DNA from: Deltaproteobacteria bacterium RIFCSPLOWO2_12_FULL_60_19
GTDB taxonomy: Bacteria; Desulfobacterota; Binatia; UBA9968
NCBI GenBank assembly: GCA_001798595.1
Contig: MGSS01000053.1
Coordinates: 1-32,799, forward strand
DNA length: 32,799 nt
Reading direction: 5' to 3'
Positions 23,699 through 30,952 of this stretch are shown here, piece by piece (position 1 is the first letter of the stretch; each line of letters opens with the position of its first letter). A program made the position numbers and the translations under genes. The notes under the pieces are model-generated. The model was given only the letters and a program-made list of their open reading frames with translations. It was not told where the DNA came from and did no database searches.

Positions 23699-23917
23699 TG
23701 TGGGCGTAGTCGGATCAAGGAGCCGGTCTTCATCCCGCTCGCGCATTCTTCGAGCTGCAGCCGCCCAGCCCGCGCGGGGCTGGTCCCCTCTGCGAATTAC
23801 GATACGTCCCGGCTCAGCCTGTAATTCGACCTCGTCCGCGAGCTGAGCTTCTTCCAGCAGTACCTTTGGCAGACGTATGCCACGGGAATTGCCGATCTGA
23901 ACAATACGGCTTTTCAT
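23654..23917 (-). CDS. AbrB/MazE-type antitoxin with merR-like C-terminal tail
   Basis: 87 aa, with AAGGAGA before the ATG. The SpoVT/AbrB fold 'RIVQIGNSRGIRLPKVLLEEAQL' and 'VELQAEPGRIVIRRG' make it a MazE-like swapped-hairpin DNA-binding antitoxin. It continues with 'RAGWAAAARRMRERDEDRLLDPTTPT', where family members then end in an acidic 'FD..EWEW'-type toxin-binding tail. Here that tail is replaced by KIKKDLQSLCKQLS, the C-terminus of MerR. No mazF/pemK toxin follows. The recombinant tail probably removes toxin binding. Confidence 0.8.
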   Translation of the reverse strand: MKSRIVQIGNSRGIRLPKVLLEEAQLADEVELQAEPGRIVIRRGDQPRAGWAAAARRMRERDEDRLLDPTTPTKIKKDLQSLCKQLS

Positions 23918-24114
23918 TGGAACTTCTCCTTCGTTGCTACATTGTAGTCACACGATGAAGAGTTCGCAAGGACAGGGAACGCCGGCTTTGTAGAGGCGAC
24001 GCGCGCCGGACCTGCGACAGCGACTTGCGGAACGAATCGAGATTTCTTATTCTGAGGAGCGCGCCGTACACTGCCTCACGACGCGAGCAGGTCCGTGCAT
24101 CCAAGGGCCGTCCG

Positions 24115-25752
24115 ATGCGTAAACTCCAGGAACTCAAGGATCGTTACCGGGCGCTAAGAGCCGGGCTGGAAAACGCCAATCTCAAGGGCACATTCGCTCT
24201 CGCCGCTTCCTTACGCCGCTTTTTCTCCGACCCGATTACCCCCCAGCGAGCTCAAGAAGAGATTAAAGCGTTGCTCGCCGGCCGCGAGGAGAGATTTCTC
24301 GAACTCGCCCGCACGCGAATATACGCGCGCCCGGGCAGTCCTTATCTCAAGCTGCTAAGACGAGCCGGATGCGAGTACGCCGATCTCGAAGGGAACGTCC
24401 GCCGCCACGGGCTGGAGCCGACCCTTGAGCGGCTGGCCGGAGAAGGGGTCTATCTCACCGCGGAGGAAGCGAAAGGAAAGAAAGATGTCGTGCGAGGAGA
24501 ACAAACATTTCGCGTTTCTCCCAAGGACCTGGAAAACAGCGCCTCATCGCCGGGATTCGTGACCGAGAGCAGCGGCACCACCAACGCGCCTCTACGCTCC
24601 GCCTCTTCCCTCAACCTGCTTGTGTGTGCCGCGCTAAACAAATCTATTTTTTTCTCCGCCCATGACCTGTTCTCCCGCTCGCACGCGGTCTATGACGCCA
24701 TTCTTCCCTCAGGCGGAGGCATCAGAAATATTTTAATGAACGCCAAGATAGAGGTGAGTACGGATCGGTGGTTCGCTCGAACCATCCCGCACGATTCCGC
24801 CCTCGCGAGTTGGTACCATTATTTCGTCACCTATGTAATCGTAGCGTGCGGAAAACTGTTCGGCCCCGGTTTTCCAAGACCTGAATTTGTCGAGACGGAA
24901 GACGTTCATCCGATTGTCGATTGGGTGATCGAAAACAGGCGGCAAGGAAAGCTCTGCTGCATTGCAACCGCCGCCAGCAACGCGGTCCGGATCGCTCGGG
25001 TCGCATGGGAGATGGGGGCGTCGTTGGAGGGCACAAAGTTTGTTGCTAACGGGGAACCTCTGACGGAAGGCAAGCGGGAGTTGATCGAGCGAGCGAGGGC
25101 CACGTCCATCTCCGTTTACGGCTTCGAAGATCTCGCCTTCAGGGTCGGTTACGGGTGCGCCAACCCGGTTTACACGGACGAGCTTCACATCAATCGGCAC
25201 ATGGTCGCGCTCATTCCGCATCCCAGCCCGCTTGCCTACGATGGCTTGCCCATTCACCCGCTCCTTTTTACCTCGCTCCACCCCGCCACACCGCGGTTTT
25301 TTCTCAACGTGGAAAATGGGGATTATGCGACGCTCGTGAAGAGAGACTGCGGCTGCCCCCTGGAAAAAATCGGTTTCACCTTGCACATCCACCACGTCCG
25401 CAGTTACGAAAAGTTCACCAGTGAGGGGATGAACTATTTCTACGGCGATCTCTTCGACCTGTTTGAGAAAATCCTTCCGTCCGAGTTCGGCGGTGGACCG
25501 GGGGACTACCAGCTCGTAGAAGAAGAGGATGACAACGGCCAGACGCGGCTGAGCCTCTTGGTTCACCCACGGCTCGGCGATCTTGACGAAGTGAGATTAC
25601 TCGCGCGCCTGAAAGAAACTCTGGCCCGGGGCGACAGAAGCAGCCGCTTCATGGCCAATGTTTGGCAAAGCGCGGGGACATTTAGAGTGCGACGGCAGGT
25701 TCCTTATTCGAGTCCGCGGGGTAAGATCTCGCCCCTCCATATCTTGCAGTGA
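24115..25752 (+). CDS. ANL-superfamily (PaaK/LuxE-like) adenylate-forming enzyme, copy 2
   Basis: 545 aa from MRKLQELKDRYRAL. The frame opens at 24025, but copy 1 starts at the equivalent of 24115, so that start is chosen. The ANL motifs sit at the same residue numbers as in copy 1: ESSGT (151-155), GEP, a YGFE core (here VYGFE), NGDYATL, CGC and C-terminal GKI. It is about three-quarters identical to copy 1 without gaps by eye, both enzymes retaining the catalytic positions. It converges on merR with a 30-nt gap. Substrate unknown. Two active paralogues in direct orientation flank the toxin-antitoxin-rich segment. Confidence 0.8.
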   Translation: MRKLQELKDRYRALRAGLENANLKGTFALAASLRRFFSDPITPQRAQEEIKALLAGREERFLELARTRIYARPGSPYLKLLRRAGCEYADLEGNVRRHGLEPTLERLAGEGVYLTAEEAKGKKDVVRGEQTFRVSPKDLENSASSPGFVTESSGTTNAPLRSASSLNLLVCAALNKSIFFSAHDLFSRSHAVYDAILPSGGGIRNILMNAKIEVSTDRWFARTIPHDSALASWYHYFVTYVIVACGKLFGPGFPRPEFVETEDVHPIVDWVIENRRQGKLCCIATAASNAVRIARVAWEMGASLEGTKFVANGEPLTEGKRELIERARATSISVYGFEDLAFRVGYGCANPVYTDELHINRHMVALIPHPSPLAYDGLPIHPLLFTSLHPATPRFFLNVENGDYATLVKRDCGCPLEKIGFTLHIHHVRSYEKFTSEGMNYFYGDLFDLFEKILPSEFGGGPGDYQLVEEEDDNGQTRLSLLVHPRLGDLDEVRLLARLKETLARGDRSSRFMANVWQSAGTFRVRRQVPYSSPRGKISPLHILQ

Positions 25753-25782
25753 TGAATGCGCTGCGCGCGTTGACAGCGGTGG

Positions 25783-26136
25783 CTACGACACCAGCTTGCG
25801 GAGGGACTGAAGCTCTTTTTTTAATTTGACGAGCGCGCTCTTGTAGGCCGCGTCGGGGAGGGCGAGCTTGAGCTGCTGGCGCTCTTCCTTTTTGTGCTCG
25901 CGCAGCTTTTTCTTCGCGCCTTCGATGGTGAAGCGTTCCGTATAGAGCAGCCGTTTGATCTCCAGCAGCAGCTCCACGTCTTTTTTCTTGTACAGGCGAT
26001 GGCGCGACGGCGCCTTGCTCAACTTGAGCAGATCGAACTCGGTCTCCCAAAACCTGAGCACGTAGGGCTCGACCCCGACGATCCGGCCAACCTCTCCGAT
26101 CTTGAAATAGAGCTTGTCAGGGAGACGGGGCGGCAT
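25783..26136 (-). CDS. MerR-family transcriptional regulator
   Basis: 117 aa small MerR. The winged-helix N-terminus 'LYFKIGEVGRIVGVEPYVLRFWETEFDLL' and 'SRHRLYKKKDVELLLEIKRLLYTERFTIEGAKKKL' are typical. A coiled-coil C-terminus ends 'LVKLKKELQSLRKLVS'. This is the conserved regulator found after ihfA in many Deltaproteobacteria. It starts 14 nt after ihfA and probably is co-transcribed with it. Effector unknown, and there is no C-terminal sensor domain. Its last 23-46 nt are the sequence repeated in the island at 21.5 and 23.65 kb. Confidence 0.92.
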   Translation of the reverse strand: MPPRLPDKLYFKIGEVGRIVGVEPYVLRFWETEFDLLKLSKAPSRHRLYKKKDVELLLEIKRLLYTERFTIEGAKKKLREHKKEERQQLKLALPDAAYKSALVKLKKELQSLRKLVS

Positions 26137-26150
26137 GGAAATGCACGGGG

Positions 26151-26438
26151 CTAGGACGAAGAGATCGTGTTGAGATCTTTTTTCAGAATCTGGCTTGCCT
26201 TGAACGTAAGGACTTTGCGTCCGACGATGGTGATCTCTTCGCCGGTCTGCGGGTTTCTCCCTTTGCGCGGGCGCTTGCTGTTGACGATGAAGTTGCCGAA
26301 GCCGGAGAGCTTGACCTTTTCCCCTTTTTCCAGGGAGGTCTTGATGATCTCGAAGGTCGCCTCGACCACGTCGGTGGCGTCCTTCTTCGAGAAACCTACC
26401 TTCTCATAGATCCGGGCTACGATATCGGCTTTGGTCAT
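26151..26438 (-). CDS. ihfA: Integration host factor alpha subunit (HU/IHF family)
   Basis: 95 aa DNA-bending protein. The sequence is typical: 'MTKADIVARIYEKVGFSKKDATDVVEATFEIIKTSLEKGEKVKLSGFGNF' with the DNA-arm 'KRPRKGRNPQTGEEITI' and 'VLTFKASQILK'. The RNP-like loop R-x-x-R-G-R-N-P and proline N-P that intercalates into DNA are present. Position pheT - ihfA - merR supports IhfA rather than HU. It starts 43 nt after pheT. Confidence 0.93.
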   Translation of the reverse strand: MTKADIVARIYEKVGFSKKDATDVVEATFEIIKTSLEKGEKVKLSGFGNFIVNSKRPRKGRNPQTGEEITIVGRKVLTFKASQILKKDLNTISSS

Positions 26439-26481
26439 GTTTCAACCTCTTTTACAGATCTATCGTCTCCAGAAAAACCCT

Positions 26482-28563
26482 TCAGCCTCTGAGTTGCGCG
26501 TCGAACAGCCCGCTCATTTGGGAGAGCAGCTCCTGATGCAGCGCCTGCACCTCGCCGTCCGTCAGGGTTCGATCCTCCGCTCTGTAGGAGATAGTGTATG
26601 CCAGACTCTTTTTGCCTGCCGGGATATTAGCCCCGCGATAGTGATCGAACACCTCCACGTTCTCAATGAGAGAGTGGCCGAGACTTTTGATCCAGTCAAT
26701 AATCCGCCGCGCCTGAAACGATTCATCGACCACCACAGCCATATCCCGCTCGACGGATGGAAATCTTGGAAGGGAACGAACCGTAATTTGAGACGGAGGA
26801 TACTGAACCAACCCCTCAAAGTCAAGTTCCAGGACGCCGTAGCGCGGCAGCGACAGCCCCTCGCTGAGATCGGGATGAATTTCGCCGACGTAACCGACGG
26901 TTCGCTGGTCCAATTCCAAACAGGCCGACTGTCCCGGATGAAGAAACGCGGGCACGGCGCTGTTGGTCCAGGCCACACGCTCGCCAATCCCCACCTGCTC
27001 CAGTATTCCCTCGACCAGCCCCTTCGCCGTGAGAAACGAATAGGGGGCCGGCTCCACCCGTAAACCCGTTCGTTCCCGTTTACCGTAAACCAGCGCGGCC
27101 AGTTGTTGCCGCTCCCGCGGCTCGCCCTCCGGTGAGAGGGAAAATACCTTGCCCAAGGCATAACCGGCAAAGCCTTTGACCCGCTGCGCGAGATTCAGCT
27201 TGAAGTCCTCGATCAGTCCCGGCAGCAGGCTGAGCCGCATCTCCGCGCTTTCCTGAACCAGCGGATTCAACACGGCGACCGCCGCCGCGCCGTCGCGATG
27301 GAAGCCGTAAAAGCGGCGGTTGAGCTCCGCCGAGCTGAACGGCAGATGGATCGTCTCCGTCAAGCCTTCGCCCGCGAGATAGGAGCGCATGGCGCGCTCC
27401 CCGCGCAGTCGCGCGTCCGCCCTCTCGCCGTGCAGACGCGCTACGGGAAGCGTGGGCGGAATTTTGTCATAGCCGCGCAGCCGGGCGATCTCCTCGATCA
27501 GGTCCGCTTCGCGCGACAGATCGCCGCGGGCGGAAGGAGGCGCGACCTGGAACGCGCCTTTGCCGCGCCGCTGAACCTTGCAGCCGAGCGATTTGAGAAT
27601 CTTTTCAATTTCTCCCGCGCTAAGCTCAACCCCCAGAATATCCTGCGCCCGTTGGCGGCGCAGCAGAATCGAGGCCGCCTTTGCCCGGCGAGGATAGCGA
27701 TCTACCACGCGACCCGCCGGGCGAGCGCCGGCGACTTGAGCGAGCAGAGACGCCGCGCGATCGAGCGCGTAGATCGTTCCCTCCGCGTCGACCCCTCGTT
27801 CAAAACGATGGGAAGCCTCGCTGTGAAGCGCCAAGCGCTTCGCCGTGCGGCGGATCGTCAGCGGCTCGAAGTGGGCGCTCTCCAGGAGCAGAGCGGGAGT
27901 TCCCGCGTGGACCTCCGAGTCTCTCCCGCCCATGATTCCCGCGAGGGCCACCGGCACATCGCCGTCGCAGATGAGCAAGTCCTCCGGCGCGAGCTCGCGC
28001 TCGACCTCGTCGAGCGTGACGAATTTTCCGATCTCTGCTGCCTGCCGAACGACGATCCGCTTGGCGCCAAGCCGGTCGAGATCGAAGGCGTGAAGCGGCT
28101 GGCCGGTTTCGAGCATCACGTAGTTGGTGACGTCGACGACGTTGTTGATCGAGCGAATGCCGCAGGTCTCGAGGCGAAAACGCATCCAGGCCGGCGAGGC
28201 GCCGACTTGAACGGAGTCGAGGACAGCCGCCGAGTAGCGCCGGCAGCAGCGGGGGCTGCGGATCTCGACCTTCACCGGCGCTTCGGCTCTTGCAGCCGCG
28301 AACGGCGAAGCCGTCGCTTTCGCCTTCAGCTTCGCGCCCCTGAGCGCGGCCACTTCACGGGCCAGCCCCTGAATGCTCAGGCAGTCGCCCCGATTGGGGG
28401 TGACCGCGACCTCCAGCGCCCAGTCGTCTTGCTGATCTTCCGGAGAGCTTACCGGCGCGAGCGACTCCACCTCCAACCCGGCCATCGTCAGCAACTCGGC
28501 CATCTGCTGCGGGGAGCCGCTGAACGCGACGAATTCTTTAAGCCAATTGAGCGTGAGCTTCAT
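26482..28563 (-). CDS. pheT: Phenylalanyl-tRNA synthetase beta subunit, lacking the tRNA-binding OB domain
   Basis: 693 aa, against about 790-800 for most bacterial PheT. The N-terminus 'MKLTLNWLKEFV...LTMAGLEVES' passes after only about 15 residues to 'WALEVAVTPNRGDCLSIQGLAREVAAL'. The ~110-residue EMAP/OB tRNA-binding domain usually lying between is missing. The B3/B4 editing region ('NVVDVTNYVMLETGQPLHAFDLDRL'), B5 ('AARLRG..KIPPTLP') and C-terminal FDX-ACB domain ('LPRFPSVERDMAVVVDESF') are present. It forms the heterotetramer with PheS and charges tRNA-Phe. It starts 76 nt after the pheS stop. Confidence 0.93.
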   Translation of the reverse strand: MKLTLNWLKEFVAFSGSPQQMAELLTMAGLEVESLAPVSSPEDQQDDWALEVAVTPNRGDCLSIQGLAREVAALRGAKLKAKATASPFAAARAEAPVKVEIRSPRCCRRYSAAVLDSVQVGASPAWMRFRLETCGIRSINNVVDVTNYVMLETGQPLHAFDLDRLGAKRIVVRQAAEIGKFVTLDEVERELAPEDLLICDGDVPVALAGIMGGRDSEVHAGTPALLLESAHFEPLTIRRTAKRLALHSEASHRFERGVDAEGTIYALDRAASLLAQVAGARPAGRVVDRYPRRAKAASILLRRQRAQDILGVELSAGEIEKILKSLGCKVQRRGKGAFQVAPPSARGDLSREADLIEEIARLRGYDKIPPTLPVARLHGERADARLRGERAMRSYLAGEGLTETIHLPFSSAELNRRFYGFHRDGAAAVAVLNPLVQESAEMRLSLLPGLIEDFKLNLAQRVKGFAGYALGKVFSLSPEGEPRERQQLAALVYGKRERTGLRVEPAPYSFLTAKGLVEGILEQVGIGERVAWTNSAVPAFLHPGQSACLELDQRTVGYVGEIHPDLSEGLSLPRYGVLELDFEGLVQYPPSQITVRSLPRFPSVERDMAVVVDESFQARRIIDWIKSLGHSLIENVEVFDHYRGANIPAGKKSLAYTISYRAEDRTLTDGEVQALHQELLSQMSGLFDAQLRG

Positions 28564-28639
28564 GACACCAGCCTGGATGATTCGCCGTTTCCCTTGGCGC
28601 CCTTTGCGTCTTTGCGCGAGCTGTCTTGTCTTCCTTTGC

Positions 28640-29680
28640 TCATCGGAATTGCCGGAGAAATCGGAGATCGTTCTGAAAGAACATCCGGATATCCTCGATC
28701 CCGAACTTGAGCATGGCGATGCGCTCGACGCCCATGCCGAAGGCGAAGCCGGAGACCTTTTCGGGATCGTAACCGACGAAGCGAAAAACTTCCGGATCGA
28801 TCATGCCGGCGCCCAAGATTTCGAGCCACCCGCTCCCCTTGCACACGCGGCACGACGATTGATTGCTCGTCGAGCTTTTGCCGCCGCAGATGACGCAGGC
28901 GATATCGACCTCTGCGCTCGGCTCGGTAAAAGGGAAAAAGCTCGGGCGAAAGCGCACACCCGCGTCTTCCCGGAATACCTGCCGCAGAAAATGAGTCAGC
29001 ACGCCCTTCAGGTCGGCGAAAGTGATCCGGCGGTCGACCATGAAGCCCTCCACCTGGTGAAACATCGGCGAGTGCGTGGCGTCGTCGTCGTGGCGATAGA
29101 CCGCTCCCGGCGCGATCACTTGCAGCGGCGGCTTCCGCCGCTCCATGGTGCGGATCTGCACCGGCGAGGTGTGGGTCCGGAGCACCCGGTTTTGCGACAC
29201 GAAAAAGGTGTCCTGCATGTCGCGCGCCGGATGGTCTTTCGGCATGTTGAGGGCTTCGAAGTTGTGGTAGTCGTCTTCGATGTCGGGGCCGCGCGCAACC
29301 TCGAACCCCATGCCCAGGAATATGTCGATGATTTCATCCATCGCCAGCGTCAGCGGATGGATGCGGCCGCGTTCCCAACGGCTGCCCGGCAGCGTGATGT
29401 CGACTTTTTCTCCGCTCAGCATCCGCGCCCGCGCCTCGGCCTTGAGCGAGACCAGACGTTGCTCGATCCGCTCTTCGGCAAGGCGCCGGAACTGATTGAG
29501 CTGCTCGCCGACTTTGGGGCGATCTTCCGCGGGAAGTTCTTTGAGGCCGCGCAGCAGCTGAGTGAGCTGCCCTTTCCGGCCGAGAGCGTCGACGCGAAGT
29601 TGCTCCACCTCGCTCTCGGAAGCGCACCGGCCGATGCGCTCCAAGATCTCGTCTCTCAGATGCTCGACGGATTCGTCCAT
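28640..29680 (-). CDS. pheS: Phenylalanyl-tRNA synthetase alpha subunit
   Basis: 346 aa, the catalytic class II subunit. The N-terminal coiled coil is followed by 'HPLTLAMDEIIDIFLGMGFEVARGPDIE', 'DTFFV...VLRTHTSPVQIRTM' (motif 1/2 region), 'GAVYRHDDDATHSPMFHQVEGFMVD' (motif 2) and 'GFAFGMGVERIAMLKFGI' (motif 3). A Cys-rich insert 'CVICGG...CRVCKGSGWLEI' (CX2C...CX2C), seen in several deltaproteobacterial PheS, is present. It lies between rplT and pheT. Confidence 0.97.
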   Translation of the reverse strand: MDESVEHLRDEILERIGRCASESEVEQLRVDALGRKGQLTQLLRGLKELPAEDRPKVGEQLNQFRRLAEERIEQRLVSLKAEARARMLSGEKVDITLPGSRWERGRIHPLTLAMDEIIDIFLGMGFEVARGPDIEDDYHNFEALNMPKDHPARDMQDTFFVSQNRVLRTHTSPVQIRTMERRKPPLQVIAPGAVYRHDDDATHSPMFHQVEGFMVDRRITFADLKGVLTHFLRQVFREDAGVRFRPSFFPFTEPSAEVDIACVICGGKSSTSNQSSCRVCKGSGWLEILGAGMIDPEVFRFVGYDPEKVSGFAFGMGVERIAMLKFGIEDIRMFFQNDLRFLRQFR

Positions 29681-29701
29681 GCCGGAAGTCGGAAGTCCGG
29701 A

Positions 29702-30061
29702 CTAAGCAGGCAGGTGGGCTTTGGCGAGCTGGGCGATCTGACCGAAAGCCGGCGCGTCGGCGACCGCGATATCGGCGAGCATCTTGCGGTCCAGCTCCAC
29801 GCCGGCCTCCTTGAGCCCCTTTACCAATTGACTGTACGAGAGTCCGCTGAGCCGCGCCGCCGCATTGATGCGCGTAATCCAGAGGCCGCGGAACTCGCGC
29901 CGCCGGACTCTTCGATCGCGGTAGGCGAAGGCGAGCGACCGCTCCACCGTCTCTCGGGCCATCCGATACAACCTGCCGCGGCCCCCAACGTAGCCCTTGG
30001 CCAGCTTCAGAATCTTCTTCCGCCGCTGCCTGGTTTTGCTTCCCCCTTTGGCTCTTGGCAC
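29702..30061 (-). CDS. rplT: 50S ribosomal protein L20
   Basis: 119 aa, the standard length, from a GTG start giving [24 protein letters not shown], with AGGAG 7 nt upstream. The long basic N-terminal helix and '[37 protein letters not shown]' are diagnostic. It binds 23S rRNA and, in many bacteria, represses its own operon. The upstream ATG at 30094 is rejected because it would add 11 non-family residues. The gene starts 86 nt after rpmI. Confidence 0.96.
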   Translation of the reverse strand: MPRAKGGSKTRQRRKKILKLAKGYVGGRGRLYRMARETVERSLAFAYRDRRVRRREFRGLWITRINAAARLSGLSYSQLVKGLKEAGVELDRKMLADIAVADAPAFGQIAQLAKAHLPA

Positions 30062-30100
30062 GTAACTACTCCTTCCTGAAAAGGCGAGAGGCATGAAAGT

Positions 30101-30128
30101 GTAGGGGCGACCGGCCGGTCGCTCCTAC
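30101..30128. repeat. REP-like 28-bp palindrome between rpmI and rplT
   Basis: GTAGGGGCGACCGGCCGGTCGCTCCTAC is self-complementary apart from one G/T pair. Palindromes of the form GGGGCGACCGGCCGGTCGCCCC are recurrent in several GC-rich bacterial genomes. In the mRNA it makes a very stable hairpin between rpmI and rplT, and might affect their relative expression. Confidence 0.7.
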
Positions 30129-30147
30129 TTTCGCCTACGCCGGTGGT

Positions 30148-30345
30148 TTATAGATACGGTATCAACTTGCGGATGTTTTTCGTCTCGCTGGCCGACACCA
30201 GGCCGGCCTGCCTGAGACCGCGCTTGCGCTTCTTGCTTTTGCCCGACAGCAGATGGCGTCTAAAGCCCTTGTTCCGCTTCACTTTTCCGGTTGCGGTCAC
30301 GCGAAACCGTTTGGCCGCTCCCCGGTTAGTTTTAATCTTCGGCAC
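30148..30345 (-). CDS. rpmI: 50S ribosomal protein L35
   Basis: 65 aa, the standard length. The N-terminal '[46 protein letters not shown]' is diagnostic of L35. GGAAGGGAG precedes the ATG. It lies 18 nt after infC, in the infC - rpmI - rplT operon found across bacteria. Confidence 0.97.
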   Translation of the reverse strand: MPKIKTNRGAAKRFRVTATGKVKRNKGFRRHLLSGKSKKRKRGLRQAGLVSASETKNIRKLIPYL

Positions 30346-30363
30346 CTTATTCTCCCTTCCTTC

Positions 30364-30876
30364 CTAAGCATGCTTTGGCACCAACAGCAGCGCCATGCTT
30401 CTTCCTTCCAGCCTCGGCGTAATATCGACTTTGGCGACATCCTGCACCTGGCCGACGACCCTATTGAGCATTTCCCTTCCCAGCTCAGGGTGGGTGATCT
30501 CCCGCCCGCGGAAAAACACGGACACCTTCACCCGCTGCCCCCGCTCGATAAATTTGCGGATGTTTCTGACCTTGTAAACCAGGTCGTGAGGGTCGGTCCG
30601 CGACCCCATCTTGACCTCTTTGACAGCGACGAAAGTCTGTTTCTTTTTGGCGCCCTGGGATCTCTTTCGCTGCTGGTAGCGGTACTTGCCGTAGTCCATC
30701 ATGCGACAGACCGGCGGCTGGGCCTCGGGTGACACCTCGACCAGGTCGATCCCCTGGGTCTCGACCATCTTGAGCGCCTCATGCAGCGGCATCACGCCCA
30801 ACTGACTTCCGTCCGTGCCTATGACCCGAACTTCGCGGGCGCGAATCTGATGGTTGATTCTTGCTTCGTTAGCTAT
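30364..30876 (-). CDS. infC: Translation initiation factor IF-3, ATA start
   Basis: 170 aa. The family N-terminus 'ANEARINHQIRAREVRVIGTDGSQLGVMPLHEAL' is read only if translation begins at ATA (30876-30874), 6 nt after a perfect AGGAGG. The first in-frame ATG (30801) would delete this conserved N-terminal domain. Rare initiators (AUU in E. coli) are a known feature of infC and let IF-3 repress its own synthesis. The remaining motifs 'DLVEVSPEAQPPVCRMMDYGKYRYQQ' and 'VKEVKMGSRTDPHD' are typical. It follows thrS by 76 nt. Confidence 0.93.
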   Translation of the reverse strand: MANEARINHQIRAREVRVIGTDGSQLGVMPLHEALKMVETQGIDLVEVSPEAQPPVCRMMDYGKYRYQQRKRSQGAKKKQTFVAVKEVKMGSRTDPHDLVYKVRNIRKFIERGQRVKVSVFFRGREITHPELGREMLNRVVGQVQDVAKVDITPRLEGRSMALLLVPKHA

Positions 30877-30910
30877 AGGCCACCTCCTTGGTTCAAAGCC
30901 GTCTGCGTCA

Positions 30911-30940
30911 GACTCCGGCTGAAGCGTTTAGCCGGGAGCC
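30911..30940 (-). promoter_or_regulatory. Stable hairpin in the thrS-infC gap
   Basis: On the minus strand GGCTCCCGGCT and AGCCGGAGTC pair around an 8-nt loop, with one bulged base. There is no T-run, so it does not look like an intrinsic terminator. It lies in the leader of infC, 35 nt before the ATA start, where an attenuating or protein-binding leader structure could sit. Confidence 0.45.
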
Positions 30941-30952
30941 GATGTTCGATAA

